DNA of 64,000 nucleotides from Clostridium cibarium (GTDB taxonomy: Bacteria; Bacillota; Clostridia; Clostridiales; Clostridiaceae): the NCBI RefSeq assembly GCF_014836335.1, contig NZ_JACSRA010000001.1, positions 240,388-304,387 of the forward strand. The letters are read 5' to 3'. Each line of letters begins with the position of its first letter. The first letter of the stretch is position 1. Made by a program: the position numbers and the translations under genes. The notes beneath the pieces were generated by a model that had not been told where the DNA came from, did not search any database, and saw only the letters and a list, made by a program, of their open reading frames with translations. Of this stretch, positions 56,278 through 64,000 are shown in pieces.

Positions 56278-56357
56278 ATAGTAGTTAATCATTATTTGTT
56301 CCCCTAGAATTAAATAATGCAATAAAGAAGAATGGTGCCCCCCTATATACGCCATTC
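56278..56357 (+). ncRNA. Small RNA candidate C, C-rich-loop family
   Basis: About 80 nt after the -10 TATAAT at 56266-56271. It begins CATAGTAGTTAAT. Hairpin 1 is a perfect CATTATTT/AAATAATG with loop GTTCCCCTAGAATT. Hairpin 2 is GAATGGTG/CGCCATTC with a loop of six C and TATATA. The T-run is interrupted (TTCTTTATTTT), so termination may be weaker than in A and B. The six-C loop plus UA is perfectly complementary to the UAGGGGGG ribosome binding site of the 1807-residue repeat protein gene, and to UAGGGGG before the second phosphoesterase. Confidence 0.62.
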
Positions 56358-56368
56358 TTCTTTATTTT

Positions 56369-57697
56369 CTAAATAATTTTTTTATAAATTTCTATCAAAA
56401 ATTCTTTGTTATTTAAACTATTATCTTCTATTACCTTATCTAACAATATATTAAGCAACACTCCTATTTCTTTTCCTGGCTTTACTCCTAAATTAATTAA
56501 ATCACTGCCATTGATGGCTAGATCTTTTATACAAAAGCATTCTTTTGCTTCAAGAATTTCATTCAGTTTCTGTTCTACATTAACTAAGTTTGTAAGTCTA
56601 TCTTTAGCATATACTAAATTTTGTGATAATATATCTGCCCACTTTACCTTAATTAAATCTCTTAATAACTCCTCTCCTATTCTATTCAACATTTTTTTAA
56701 CACTTTTCCTACTTCTTAGTTCTGAATCATGATACTTCACTAAAGTTAAAACTTTTTCTATAGTATCATTATCATATTTTAGCCTCTTCAATATTTTTTC
56801 AGCAATTTTAGCTGATTCATTAGGATGTCCATAATAGTGAGCTATTCCGGCATCATCTATAGTCTTTGTATTAACTTTTCCTAAATCATGTAATAGCATC
56901 GTTAATTTTAAATGCAATGTATTTTCTACTAATTTAGTAGACTTAAGTGTATGATCAAATAAAGAATAAACATGATTCGGATTATCTTGGCTAAACTCCT
57001 CTAATCCATTTAACTCTGACACCCAGCACTCTGTTAATTTAAAAACATATCCTATTTCTAGTTTTTCACTATTACTAATTAGAATTTTATTAAATTCTTC
57101 TCGAATTCTCTCTACCGAAATTTTATTTAAGCTTTCATGTAACTCTTTAGAAGCTTCTGTAATTTCAAAGTCAATATCAAAATCTAATTGTGCTGAAAAT
57201 CTTAGTGCTCTTAACATTCTTAAGGCATCTTCACTAAATCTATCCTTAGCCCTCCCAACACACCTGATTAATTTATTTTTTAGATCTTTTATACCTTCAA
57301 AAGGATCTACTAAACCAACTGCATCGTTATAAGCCATCGAATTTATAGTAAAATCTCTACGTGATAAATCTAGTAAAATTGAAGTTACATACTCTACTTT
57401 ACTAGGATGTCTACTATCTTCATACTCTCCATCTTTCCTAAAAGTGGTCACTTCATATCCCTCATCATTAATCATGACAGTAACAGTTCCATGTTGTAAT
57501 CCTGTTGGAATAATCTTTTCAAATAACTTTATTATTTCCTCGGGCCTTGCTGATGTAGTTATATCCCAATCATTAACCGATCTATTTAAAATACTGTCCC
57601 TAACGCATCCGCCAACTATATATGCTTCATAACCATTATTTTGTAATGTCTTTAAGATGAGATTTACATCCTCAGGTATATTAATTTTTATACTCAT
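56369..57697 (-). CDS. cca: CCA tRNA nucleotidyltransferase with HD domain
   Basis: A 442-residue enzyme that adds or repairs the 3' CCA of tRNA. The class II nucleotidyltransferase signature GGCVRDSILNRSVNDWDITT (about 27-46) carries the catalytic Asp pair. RDFTINSMAY and DPFEG (about 113-137) and the RNA-binding helices follow. A C-terminal HD phosphohydrolase domain (LLHDLGKVNT, about 268) and SRKSVKKMLNRI are present. The family is usually 400-480 residues in clostridia. GAGGTGAT precedes ATG. It lies 60 nt after the helicase gene and is probably in one operon with it. Confidence 0.94.
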   Translation of the reverse strand: MSIKINIPEDVNLILKTLQNNGYEAYIVGGCVRDSILNRSVNDWDITTSARPEEIIKLFEKIIPTGLQHGTVTVMINDEGYEVTTFRKDGEYEDSRHPSKVEYVTSILLDLSRRDFTINSMAYNDAVGLVDPFEGIKDLKNKLIRCVGRAKDRFSEDALRMLRALRFSAQLDFDIDFEITEASKELHESLNKISVERIREEFNKILISNSEKLEIGYVFKLTECWVSELNGLEEFSQDNPNHVYSLFDHTLKSTKLVENTLHLKLTMLLHDLGKVNTKTIDDAGIAHYYGHPNESAKIAEKILKRLKYDNDTIEKVLTLVKYHDSELRSRKSVKKMLNRIGEELLRDLIKVKWADILSQNLVYAKDRLTNLVNVEQKLNEILEAKECFCIKDLAINGSDLINLGVKPGKEIGVLLNILLDKVIEDNSLNNKEFLIEIYKKII

Positions 57698-57757
57698 TAA
57701 GTATCACCTCACTATTTATCTCAATAATTATTTTTTTCTACTTTATTGTAACTTGAT

Positions 57758-59758
57758 TCATTGGATTACCATAATTAATCCATTATTCATAAGAACATTT
57801 CCTGAAAACTTTCTCATTATTCCATCATCAAACTTAATTTTAACTTCATCACCATTAACCTCATCAACTCTTCCACTTCCAAAAGTTCTATGGTGCACTT
57901 CTGTTCCTTTCTTTAAACTATGTTGTGAATTGCTTTCTTCAATAAATCCACCTTCTATGATAAATCTAGAAGCTTCCTTAAACTTCCCCTTTCTCATTTT
58001 AGGTACAAAAAGATATAAATTGTCTATTGCTCTAGTCATACCAACATAAAAAAGTCTTCTTTCCTCTTCCAAATTATTTTCCTTACCAGACGCATGAGGG
58101 ATTGTATCTTCATTACAATTAATCATAAAGACATTCTTAAATTCCATTCCCTTCACTCCATGAATAGTGCTTAATAACACTCTATCTTCATTTCTACTTT
58201 TCTTACTTTCTTCAAGCTTTTTGCTTACCTCATCTATATGTACAAAAAATTCTTGAATACTTCTAAAAGCTACTGCAGAAGTTTTGAATTCCTCCAGTAT
58301 ATCCTCTAAATCTTCAAAATTACTTTTAAACTTTTCAGCATATGCCTTTAAATAATCAATATACCCTAAATCAGTTATTATAAATTGAATACTACTACTT
58401 AATGAAGACTTTTTTAGATAATTAAAATCACTCTTAAGTTCATCTAACTTTTTCTTTTGAAAAGGAGGCGTATCTGTTTTGTTTATTAATATATCAAAAG
58501 GATTTTTTTCTTCCTTATACTCTCTTACATATGCTAAGGCAGTTTTACTTATATATCTAAATGGTTTATTTATTATATTTATAAACGCTTCCCTATCATA
58601 AGGATTATTTGCTAATGATAAGTAAGCTATCAAATCTCTACATATAAAATGATTAAAAAAATTAAACTCTTTATCAAGCATTGTAAAAGGAATTTTATAT
58701 CTTATAAATGCATCTACTATACTCATTGATTCCATATTGGTTCTATAAAGAATTATGTTATCACTATAGGTATATTCTCCGCTTGCTTCAAGATCTTTTA
58801 TACATCTATATATCTCTTCCCCTTGAATTCTTTCATCATACGGAGCTACACAATTTATTATTCCCTCTGTTTCCTTATTTGCAAAAATCTCTTTATTATT
58901 TCTTTCATTATTGCAAGCTATTACTTTTTTCGAAGCCTGAATTATATTTTTATTACTTCTATAATTTTTTGAAAGATAATACTTTCTTCCGCCTTTAAAT
59001 ATCTTATCAAAAGTAACCATATATTCTGGCTTTGACCCTCTAAATGAATAAATACACTGATCTTCATCTCCAACTGCAAATAATGAATTAGTATCATTCA
59101 TCATTTTTAAAAACTCTATTTGAAGTTCATCACAATCTTGAAATTCATCTACCAATACATATTTGAATAACTCCTTATAACCTTCTCTTAGTCTTTCATT
59201 TCTTCTCATTAGATCTAAAGTTATAATTGCTAAGTCATCAAAATCCATAAGATTATTTTCTTCTTTATAAATTTTATATTTATTATAACATTCTATGAAT
59301 ATTTCTTTTGTTATAGATGGTTTAAACGCTTCTATAGACATGCCTGATGTTTTAAATAAAGATATATTATTTATAGCTTCTTTAATTTTATCTTCACTTA
59401 CATCATCTGAATACTTCTTGAGTACACCTTCTACAATCTTATTAGCCATGTATCCTTGAATTATATTTATCTTATGCCCTTCCCTTAATAAAATCTTATA
59501 AAACAATCCATGAAATGTACCAAAGAAAGGACTTCTATCTCTTTTAAACCTATCTAAATATCTATTTTTCATGTTTAGCGCTGCAGCTTTAGTAAATGTT
59601 AAGACTATTATGTTACCTTCATTTATAGATAAATCTTTAACTAAATAATTTATTCTATTAATTATTACTGTTGTCTTTCCAGAACCCGGTGCTGCAACTA
59701 CTAGTATATTTCTTTCTTTTGCCTTCACTGCTTTTAACTGATATTTATCTAACTTCAT
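57758..59758 (-). CDS. UvrD/Rep-type superfamily 1 DNA helicase
   Basis: A 666-residue ATP-dependent 3'-5' helicase, somewhat shorter than PcrA (about 730-750). Motifs in order: VAAPGSGKTTVIINRI (Walker A, about 21-36), VLTFTKAAALNMKNR (Ia), LVDEFQDCDELQ (II), VGDEDQCIYSFRGSKP (III), LSKNYRS (IV), TIHGVKGMEFKNVFM (V) and RRLFYVGMTRAIDNLYLF (VI). A Tudor-like tail (RTFGSGRVDEVNGDEVKIKF) follows, as in PcrA, where it binds RNA polymerase. ATG has AGGAGGATT upstream. Role: DNA repair or removal of transcription/replication blocks; whether it is PcrA itself or a paralogue is not certain. Confidence 0.92.
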   Translation of the reverse strand: MKLDKYQLKAVKAKERNILVVAAPGSGKTTVIINRINYLVKDLSINEGNIIVLTFTKAAALNMKNRYLDRFKRDRSPFFGTFHGLFYKILLREGHKINIIQGYMANKIVEGVLKKYSDDVSEDKIKEAINNISLFKTSGMSIEAFKPSITKEIFIECYNKYKIYKEENNLMDFDDLAIITLDLMRRNERLREGYKELFKYVLVDEFQDCDELQIEFLKMMNDTNSLFAVGDEDQCIYSFRGSKPEYMVTFDKIFKGGRKYYLSKNYRSNKNIIQASKKVIACNNERNNKEIFANKETEGIINCVAPYDERIQGEEIYRCIKDLEASGEYTYSDNIILYRTNMESMSIVDAFIRYKIPFTMLDKEFNFFNHFICRDLIAYLSLANNPYDREAFINIINKPFRYISKTALAYVREYKEEKNPFDILINKTDTPPFQKKKLDELKSDFNYLKKSSLSSSIQFIITDLGYIDYLKAYAEKFKSNFEDLEDILEEFKTSAVAFRSIQEFFVHIDEVSKKLEESKKSRNEDRVLLSTIHGVKGMEFKNVFMINCNEDTIPHASGKENNLEEERRLFYVGMTRAIDNLYLFVPKMRKGKFKEASRFIIEGGFIEESNSQHSLKKGTEVHHRTFGSGRVDEVNGDEVKIKFDDGIMRKFSGNVLMNNGLIMVIQ

Positions 59759-59938
59759 AATAATCCTCCTATTATTGAAGTATTACCTTATTTAATTAAA
59801 CTAAAACTCCGTCAACATTTCCTCACTATATAAATTAGAATAACCAAACATAAAATTGAGACTTCCACTTATCATTGTAATAATTTTCTCATAGAGGTAC
59901 AATAGGCATAAGTATTTATTTTGAAAGAGGAGATTAAG

Positions 59939-61414
59939 ATGAACAATATTTACTCATTTGATGTACACAATGATAGAAATCTAACAATGCTTGTTGACTT
60001 CTATGAATTAACTATGGGAAATGGATATCTTGAAAAAGGGCTTCAAGATAGGATAGCATACTTTGATATGTTTTTTAGAAGAGTACCTGATGGTGGCGGA
60101 TACTGTATAATGGCAGGAGTTGAAGAGTTAATTGAATATCTTAGTTCATTAGCCTTCTCAGATGATGATATAAAATATTTAAGAAATAAAAATATGTTTT
60201 CTGAAGAATTTTTAACTTATTTAAAAAACTTCAAATTTTCATGTGATGTTTGGGCAGTTCCAGAAGGAAATCCTGTTTTTCCAAATGAGCCTTTAGTTAC
60301 CGTGCGAGGCCCAATTATACAAGCACAATTTGTTGAAACTATGATTCTATTAACTGTAAACCATCAAACATTAATAGCTACTAAAGCAAATAGAATTTGT
60401 AGAGCAGCAAACGAGCGTCCTGTTATGGAATTTGGTTCAAGAAGAGCCCAAGGATATGATGGTGCAATTTACGGTGCTAGAGCTGCTGTTATAGGAGGCT
60501 GTAGTTCAACTGCTTGTACTATTTCAGACAAGCTATTCAACATACCTGCCGTAGGTACAATGGCTCATAGTTGGGTGCAACTGTTTGATACTGAATACGA
60601 AGCTTTCAGATCATGGGCTGAAATTTATCCAGATAACTGTGTACTACTTATTGATACTTATAATGTAATAAAATCTGGATTACCTAATGCAATAAAAGTA
60701 TTTGACGAGATACTAAAACCACAAGGGATTAGGCCTGCAGGTATTAGGATAGACTCTGGAGATATAACTTATCTAACTAAACGTTGTAGAAAAATGCTAG
60801 ATGATGCAGGATATACTGATTGTAAAATAGTCATCTCAAATTCTTTGGATGAGTATATAATAAGGGATGTATTAGAACAAGGCGCTTGCATAGATTCATT
60901 TGGAGTTGGTGAAAGATTAATTACAGCTAAATCAGAACCTGTTTTTGGTGGAGTTTATAAGCTTTCTGCTATTGAAAAAGATAGCTCTATAATTCCTAAA
61001 ATTAAAATAAGTGAAAATGATGAAAAAATAACTAATCCAGGATTTAAAAAGGTAGTAAGAATATTCGATAAAGAAAATCATATGGCTTTAGCTGACGTTT
61101 TGACATTACATGATGAAGAAATTAATGAAAATGAAGTTTTAGAACTATTTAATCCTGTTCACACTTGGAAAAGAAAAAAACTCACCAATTTCTACACCAA
61201 AGATTTATTAATTCCTATATTTAAAGAAGGCCAACTAGTTTATAATAGTCCTACTGTTTTAGAAATTAAAGAATTTGCTAAAAAGGAAACAGAAAAAATT
61301 TGGCCAGAAGTTCTTAGATTTGAAAATCCTCATACTTATTATGTTGACTTATCAGACAAGCTATGGAATTTAAAGCAAGATCTACTTCATAAATATAGTA
61401 ACATCTATAAGTAA
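59939..61414 (+). CDS. pncB: Nicotinate phosphoribosyltransferase
   Basis: 491 residues from ATG 59939, chosen because AGAGGAG lies 7 nt upstream; a TTG 18 nt earlier overlaps that site. It converts nicotinate and PRPP to nicotinate mononucleotide in NAD salvage. Motifs: LVDFYELTMGNGYL near the start, EFGSRRAQG (about 161), GCSSTACTISDKLFNIPAVGTMAHSW (about 183-208) with the active-site His region, GIRIDSGDI (about 272) and SNSLDEY. This longer type ends in a Cys-free C-terminal region with NPVHTWKRKKLTNF. It is monocistronic, with a strong terminator. Confidence 0.95.
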   Translation: MNNIYSFDVHNDRNLTMLVDFYELTMGNGYLEKGLQDRIAYFDMFFRRVPDGGGYCIMAGVEELIEYLSSLAFSDDDIKYLRNKNMFSEEFLTYLKNFKFSCDVWAVPEGNPVFPNEPLVTVRGPIIQAQFVETMILLTVNHQTLIATKANRICRAANERPVMEFGSRRAQGYDGAIYGARAAVIGGCSSTACTISDKLFNIPAVGTMAHSWVQLFDTEYEAFRSWAEIYPDNCVLLIDTYNVIKSGLPNAIKVFDEILKPQGIRPAGIRIDSGDITYLTKRCRKMLDDAGYTDCKIVISNSLDEYIIRDVLEQGACIDSFGVGERLITAKSEPVFGGVYKLSAIEKDSSIIPKIKISENDEKITNPGFKKVVRIFDKENHMALADVLTLHDEEINENEVLELFNPVHTWKRKKLTNFYTKDLLIPIFKEGQLVYNSPTVLEIKEFAKKETEKIWPEVLRFENPHTYYVDLSDKLWNLKQDLLHKYSNIYK

Positions 61415-61444
61415 ATCATCAAGGATTCTACTTATAGAGAAACC

Positions 61445-61495
61445 AAGGCATAAAAATTACAAATCCCCTAAATCTGTAGTTTTTATGCCTTATTT
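61445..61495. terminator. Bidirectional terminator with 17-bp stem and C-rich loop
   Basis: AAGGCATAAAAATTACA pairs with 61475-61491 (one G-U). The 13-nt loop holds ATCCCCTAAAT, which resembles the hairpin 1 loop of small RNA A. T-runs on both strands serve pncB and the converging small Cys gene. Confidence 0.85.
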
Positions 61496-61519
61496 AAATT
61501 CTCTATTCTTTTAAAATTA

Positions 61520-61729
61520 CTATTTTGTCATTTCAGAAATAAAATCAATTTCTGGTTCATCATCAAAAGAGTATTCATAATCACCAATCTCTTTAAAAGA
61601 AATTTTACTATTCGATAGATATTCTTTAAAAGGACAATTGTCCTCTATAGCGAAAAATCTATTCATTGGACATTCTCCATAACATTCTACTTTTTCTTTC
61701 CCAGTTGACCAAAATGGACATTTACTCAT
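61520..61729 (-). CDS. Small Cys-rich hypothetical protein, 69 residues
   Basis: Starts MSKCPFWSTGKEKVEC at 61729, supported by AGGGTGAGGAT; an in-frame ATG 27 nt earlier lacks a binding site. Four cysteines in the first half (Cys4, Cys16, then CPM and CPF contexts) suggest a metal or iron-sulphur site. The second half is acidic with a predicted short beta/helix. It is an unrecognised clostridial-type small protein that converges on pncB across a shared terminator. Confidence 0.6.
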   Translation of the reverse strand: MSKCPFWSTGKEKVECYGECPMNRFFAIEDNCPFKEYLSNSKISFKEIGDYEYSFDDEPEIDFISEMTK

Positions 61730-61942
61730 AAAATCCTCACCCTTTAAATTCCTCATAATTAATTATGACATATTTTATACAACTACTCATTTTAAGTAAA
61801 CTCTGTTATTCCCTCTTGTTTATCCATAGTCAAAGCTAATTTAAATTGTTACCATTTTATAGTTTACTATTTCTTTCATTATATTATAGATTTATTAAAA
61901 CATAAAGGTAATAATCTGTTTATAATAAAAAAGTAATAAAAC

Positions 61943-61967
61943 AAAAAAAGAAGGTTGTAAACCTTCT
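61943..61967 (-). terminator. Terminator overlapping the end of the 109-residue gene
   Basis: AGAAGGTT/AACCTTCT stem with a 3-nt loop and seven T on the minus strand. The stem overlaps the stop codon. Confidence 0.85.
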
Positions 61968-62295
61968 ATCTTTCTATGCTAGTATTCTTAAAAACTGATA
62001 TATCAATAATTTCATTTTGGAAAGCCTTTAATAAAGCTTTTTCTAAAACTTTTTCTTGATCAAAGTTCTCTATATCTGAACAAATAGCAAAAACCTTATT
62101 CTTTTGTCCTTTGAAGTTTCTATATGTTAATGTTACATTTGGCTTATCATATTCAACATTAAGTATCTTTATACCCCAAGAAAACTGTGCATAATCATCC
62201 TCTACAGTTAAATGTGTTAATTCCTTTAGCTTTCCTTTTTCTTCACTAGGATCATTTACTATTATCAATTGTTCTCCAACTTTATATTTTGCCAT
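61966..62295 (-). CDS. Hypothetical protein, 109 residues
   Basis: A soluble protein starting MAKYKVGEQLIIVNDPSEEKG with AAGGAGG upstream. The first 75 residues look like a small beta-barrel (alternating hydrophobics, VTLTYRNFKGQKNKVFAICSDI), followed by one or two helices. It is not recognised as any named family. It diverges from the PerR-like gene with about 195 nt between their start codons. Its own terminator makes it monocistronic. Confidence 0.65.
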   Translation of the reverse strand: MAKYKVGEQLIIVNDPSEEKGKLKELTHLTVEDDYAQFSWGIKILNVEYDKPNVTLTYRNFKGQKNKVFAICSDIENFDQEKVLEKALLKAFQNEIIDISVFKNTSIER

Positions 62296-62430
62296 ATTGA
62301 TTCCTCCTTGCTTACTCTCTTATTAAAGTTTAGCACCATTTTATTACAAAATCAATGATTTATCGATATTCATTTTCTTGTAAAATTTAATAGCAATTAT
62401 TATTTAGTTACAACACTCTATGAATAACAA

Positions 62431-62467
62431 TTGACTTTTCTTATCCCATAAACTATAATAAATTATA
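62431..62467 (+). promoter_or_regulatory. Promoter and possible autoregulatory operator of the PerR-like gene
   Basis: TTGACT, a 17-nt spacer and TATAAT. The -10 is part of an inverted repeat TATAAT-AA-ATTATA (62454-62467). This resembles the PerR box core but has a 2-nt rather than the usual 1-nt centre, so the operator call is tentative. Confidence 0.5.
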
Positions 62468-62490
62468 CTATAATGGAAGGAATGTATTTA

Positions 62491-62901
62491 ATGGATACTA
62501 TAACTGCTATATTTAAAGAAAAGAAATTAAAGCTTACTCCTCAAAGATTAGCTGTATATAAATACCTTATGCAAACCACAGCTCATCCATCAGCTGAAAA
62601 AATTTATAATGATCTTCAACCTGAATATCCTACAATGAGTCTAGCTACTGTTTACAAAGCTTTAAAAACTCTAGTTGAGGTAGATTTAATTCAAGAAATT
62701 AATGTGGGTGAAGGGAACTTTAGGTATGATGGAAATGTAGCTTCACATCCTCATATACAATGTATAAATTGTGGTAAAGTTGAAGATTTTACTTCTTTTG
62801 AGTTAGACCACTTAAACATTGAAGCAAGTAAACATACAAATTTCAAGGTACTCTCTAATAAAGTTTATTTTTATGGAGTATGTCCAAGTTGTAATAAATA
62901 A
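62491..62901 (+). CDS. perR: Fur-family peroxide/metal regulator, PerR-like
   Basis: 136 residues from ATG 62491, which has GGAAGGA 9 nt upstream; an ATG 18 nt earlier overlaps this region. A winged-helix DNA-binding domain (KLTPQRLAVYKYL...SLATVYKALKTL) precedes the dimerisation domain. The structural zinc site is CINC and CPSC. The regulatory metal residues expected of PerR are present: His in AHPSAEKIY, Asp in RYDGN, two His in ASHPHIQC and Asp in KVEDF. The Asp in RYDGN favours PerR over Fur or Zur. It would repress oxidative-stress genes until its His residues are oxidised. A terminator follows. Confidence 0.85.
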   Translation: MDTITAIFKEKKLKLTPQRLAVYKYLMQTTAHPSAEKIYNDLQPEYPTMSLATVYKALKTLVEVDLIQEINVGEGNFRYDGNVASHPHIQCINCGKVEDFTSFELDHLNIEASKHTNFKVLSNKVYFYGVCPSCNK

Positions 62902-62930
62902 AGATTGCCTATATGGCAATCTTTATTTAT
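62900..62930 (+). terminator. Terminator of the PerR-like gene
   Basis: AAAGATTGCC/GGCAATCTTT perfect 10-bp stem with a 5-nt loop, followed by ATTTATT. The stem begins at the stop codon. Confidence 0.85.
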
Positions 62931-63003
62931 TATTATCTGTTTTACAATAGTTAAATTATATTCTTATAAATCATTTCATATAAATTATGGAGGTGATTTA
63001 TTA

Positions 63004-63927
63004 ATGAAATTAATTATTATATCTAAAAAACAAATTCTCTACTTTTCTATTTTACTTATTTACACAATTATGATGTTTTTGTTACTAATCCCTGATAACT
63101 CTTCAAAATTTGCTGATGTCTTTAACCCAATAAATATAGATAAAAATAACCAAATTGATTTAACTGGAGATGGAAAAAAAGACACGTTATCAGTTATCTC
63201 TAAAAATGGTTTTAGCGATGTCCAAATCACTTCAAATAATAAGACTTATTATTTAAGTAATTTTTGCAATAATAATATTTTAGCCTCTAATTCTTCTTAT
63301 TGGCCAATATCCTTATATGTTAAGAACTTAGGAAGAGGAACCTGTCCTCAAATAATTGTCCAAGGCACTAAAGATAAAAAAAACATTAATTATATATTCA
63401 CTTGGGAAAATGGCAATTTCAAGAACATATTAACAAGTGAAAAAAATATTTTGGGAATTATAAATTCAAATTGTAATAAAACTCCTGAGGTGTATAATGT
63501 CAATTCCTTTGACAGCACTTCCTTTTTTACATCTTTCATGATAATCAACAATAAACTCTTGGATATTACAAAAGATACAAAAACACCTCATAGCATAGAT
63601 ATTATACAAGATTTTATAAATTTAATTCAAAAAGATTATGAAGTAGATGCAATACCAAATATTTTTAAAGAAGGTATGTCAGAGAATGAATTAGCTCTAC
63701 TCTGGAATTTAGATAAAGAACATAACACTTATAGCTTTCAAAATGGTTTCTTTTATGATGAAAATATAGATAATGAAGGCAACATATCTTCTATGAGATG
63801 GAAATTGAATTTTGAAAAGTTTATTAAAGACAAAAATGACTCTTTTAAATCTCAACTGACTATTCAACTAATTTGTCAGCGAACAATAGATGGCTCTTTT
63901 AAAATTTCATCTTTTTATAGTAATTAA
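63004..63927 (+). CDS. Hypothetical membrane-anchored protein, 307 residues
   Basis: The start at ATG 63004 is secure: GGAGGTGAT lies 7 nt upstream, and the longer frame upstream has none. A hydrophobic segment (about 11-31, ILYFSILLIYTIMMFLLLI) anchors an outside domain. That domain begins with DLTGDGKKDTLSV (about 55-67), the FG-GAP/VCBS-like calcium-loop pattern, followed by beta-rich sequence such as SDVQITSNNKTYYLSN. No known family is recognised beyond that. The gene ends exactly where the group II intron sequence begins, so the present C-terminus may have been set by the insertion. Confidence 0.65.
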   Translation: MKLIIISKKQILYFSILLIYTIMMFLLLIPDNSSKFADVFNPINIDKNNQIDLTGDGKKDTLSVISKNGFSDVQITSNNKTYYLSNFCNNNILASNSSYWPISLYVKNLGRGTCPQIIVQGTKDKKNINYIFTWENGNFKNILTSEKNILGIINSNCNKTPEVYNVNSFDSTSFFTSFMIINNKLLDITKDTKTPHSIDIIQDFINLIQKDYEVDAIPNIFKEGMSENELALLWNLDKEHNTYSFQNGFFYDENIDNEGNISSMRWKLNFEKFIKDKNDSFKSQLTIQLICQRTIDGSFKISSFYSN

Positions 63928-64000
63928 TCGAGTAGGAGGTAGATAATTATTTTATCTACCGACCTCTCACACCACCGTACGTACCGTTCGGTATACGGCG
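63928..64000 (-). mobile_element. Group II intron 3' end (domains V-VI), rest outside window
   Basis: On the minus strand, the sequence at the window edge contains GTATACCGAACGGTACG and then ACGGTGGTGTGAGAGG. This matches the conserved domain V of bacterial retrotransposing introns, with its GAAC-capped stem. It is followed by a domain VI hairpin, GGTAGATAA/TTATCTACC (63938-63960), with the flanking CCTACTCGAT that carries the branch-point A and intron 3' end. The reverse transcriptase/maturase gene would lie beyond base 64000. The 3' boundary is within 63927-63930. Recognition is from memory of these motifs, and intron class is not assigned. Confidence 0.75.

Noticed and set aside
59779..59938. 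Possible NAD-type riboswitch or regulator site before pncB
   Set aside because: Only AT-rich sequence and a weak promoter-like TTGAGA/TAATAA were seen; no conserved structure recognised.
62905..63003. 33-residue upstream extension of the 307-residue hypothetical protein
   Set aside because: It overlaps the PerR-like gene's terminator and has no binding site; GGAGGTGAT supports ATG 63004.

Overview
The window is AT-rich DNA (roughly 30% G+C by eye) from a Gram-positive, spore-former-like Firmicute, almost certainly a Clostridium. The evidence is a Gram-positive-type DNA polymerase III (PolC), SpoVB-like flippases, strong AGGAGG ribosome binding sites, clostridial choline/glucan-binding repeats, and rho-independent terminators at most gene ends. 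No tRNA, rRNA or CRISPR array is visible.

Layout. 1-15.4 kb is a housekeeping arm. It holds the end of a B12-type radical SAM gene with a methyltransferase-like partner, a membrane-anchored beta-propeller protein, an M29 aminopeptidase, two convergent MOP-family flippases, an RluA pseudouridine synthase, an M20 amidohydrolase, an FtsA-like ATPase with a long C-terminal extension, and a heterodimeric ABC exporter pair. The ABC pair is preceded by a promoter, a 36-codon leader ORF and two tandem terminators, which looks like a BmrB-type attenuator.

15.9-56 kb is dominated by secreted proteins that occur as tandem or near-tandem paralogue pairs. They are two rhamnogalacturonan lyases (PL11), two proteins built of about 58-residue helical repeats (25 and 13 copies), two giant proteins of about 2850 and 2998 residues built almost wholly of choline/glucan-binding repeats, and two secreted metallophosphoesterases that flank a solitary polC. 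Three homologous, independently promoted small-RNA-like elements with C-rich loops (A at 21.2 kb, B at 50.0 kb, C at 56.3 kb) lie in intergenic gaps of this region, each ahead of a converging minus-strand gene. Several secreted-protein genes here carry unusual G-run Shine-Dalgarno sequences complementary to the C-run loops. This is the strongest candidate for an undescribed regulatory system.

56.4-64 kb is a second housekeeping arm: CCA-adding enzyme and a UvrD-like helicase (one operon), nicotinate phosphoribosyltransferase, two small hypothetical genes, a PerR-like Fur regulator and a hypothetical membrane-anchored protein. The last about 70 bases look like the 3' end (domains V-VI) of a minus-strand group II intron whose body lies outside the window.

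The likely theme is surface remodelling and plant-polysaccharide use: lyases attack pectin, repeat proteins coat the wall, and secreted phosphoesterases act outside the cell. The link between these genes and the small RNAs is inference from sequence complementarity only.
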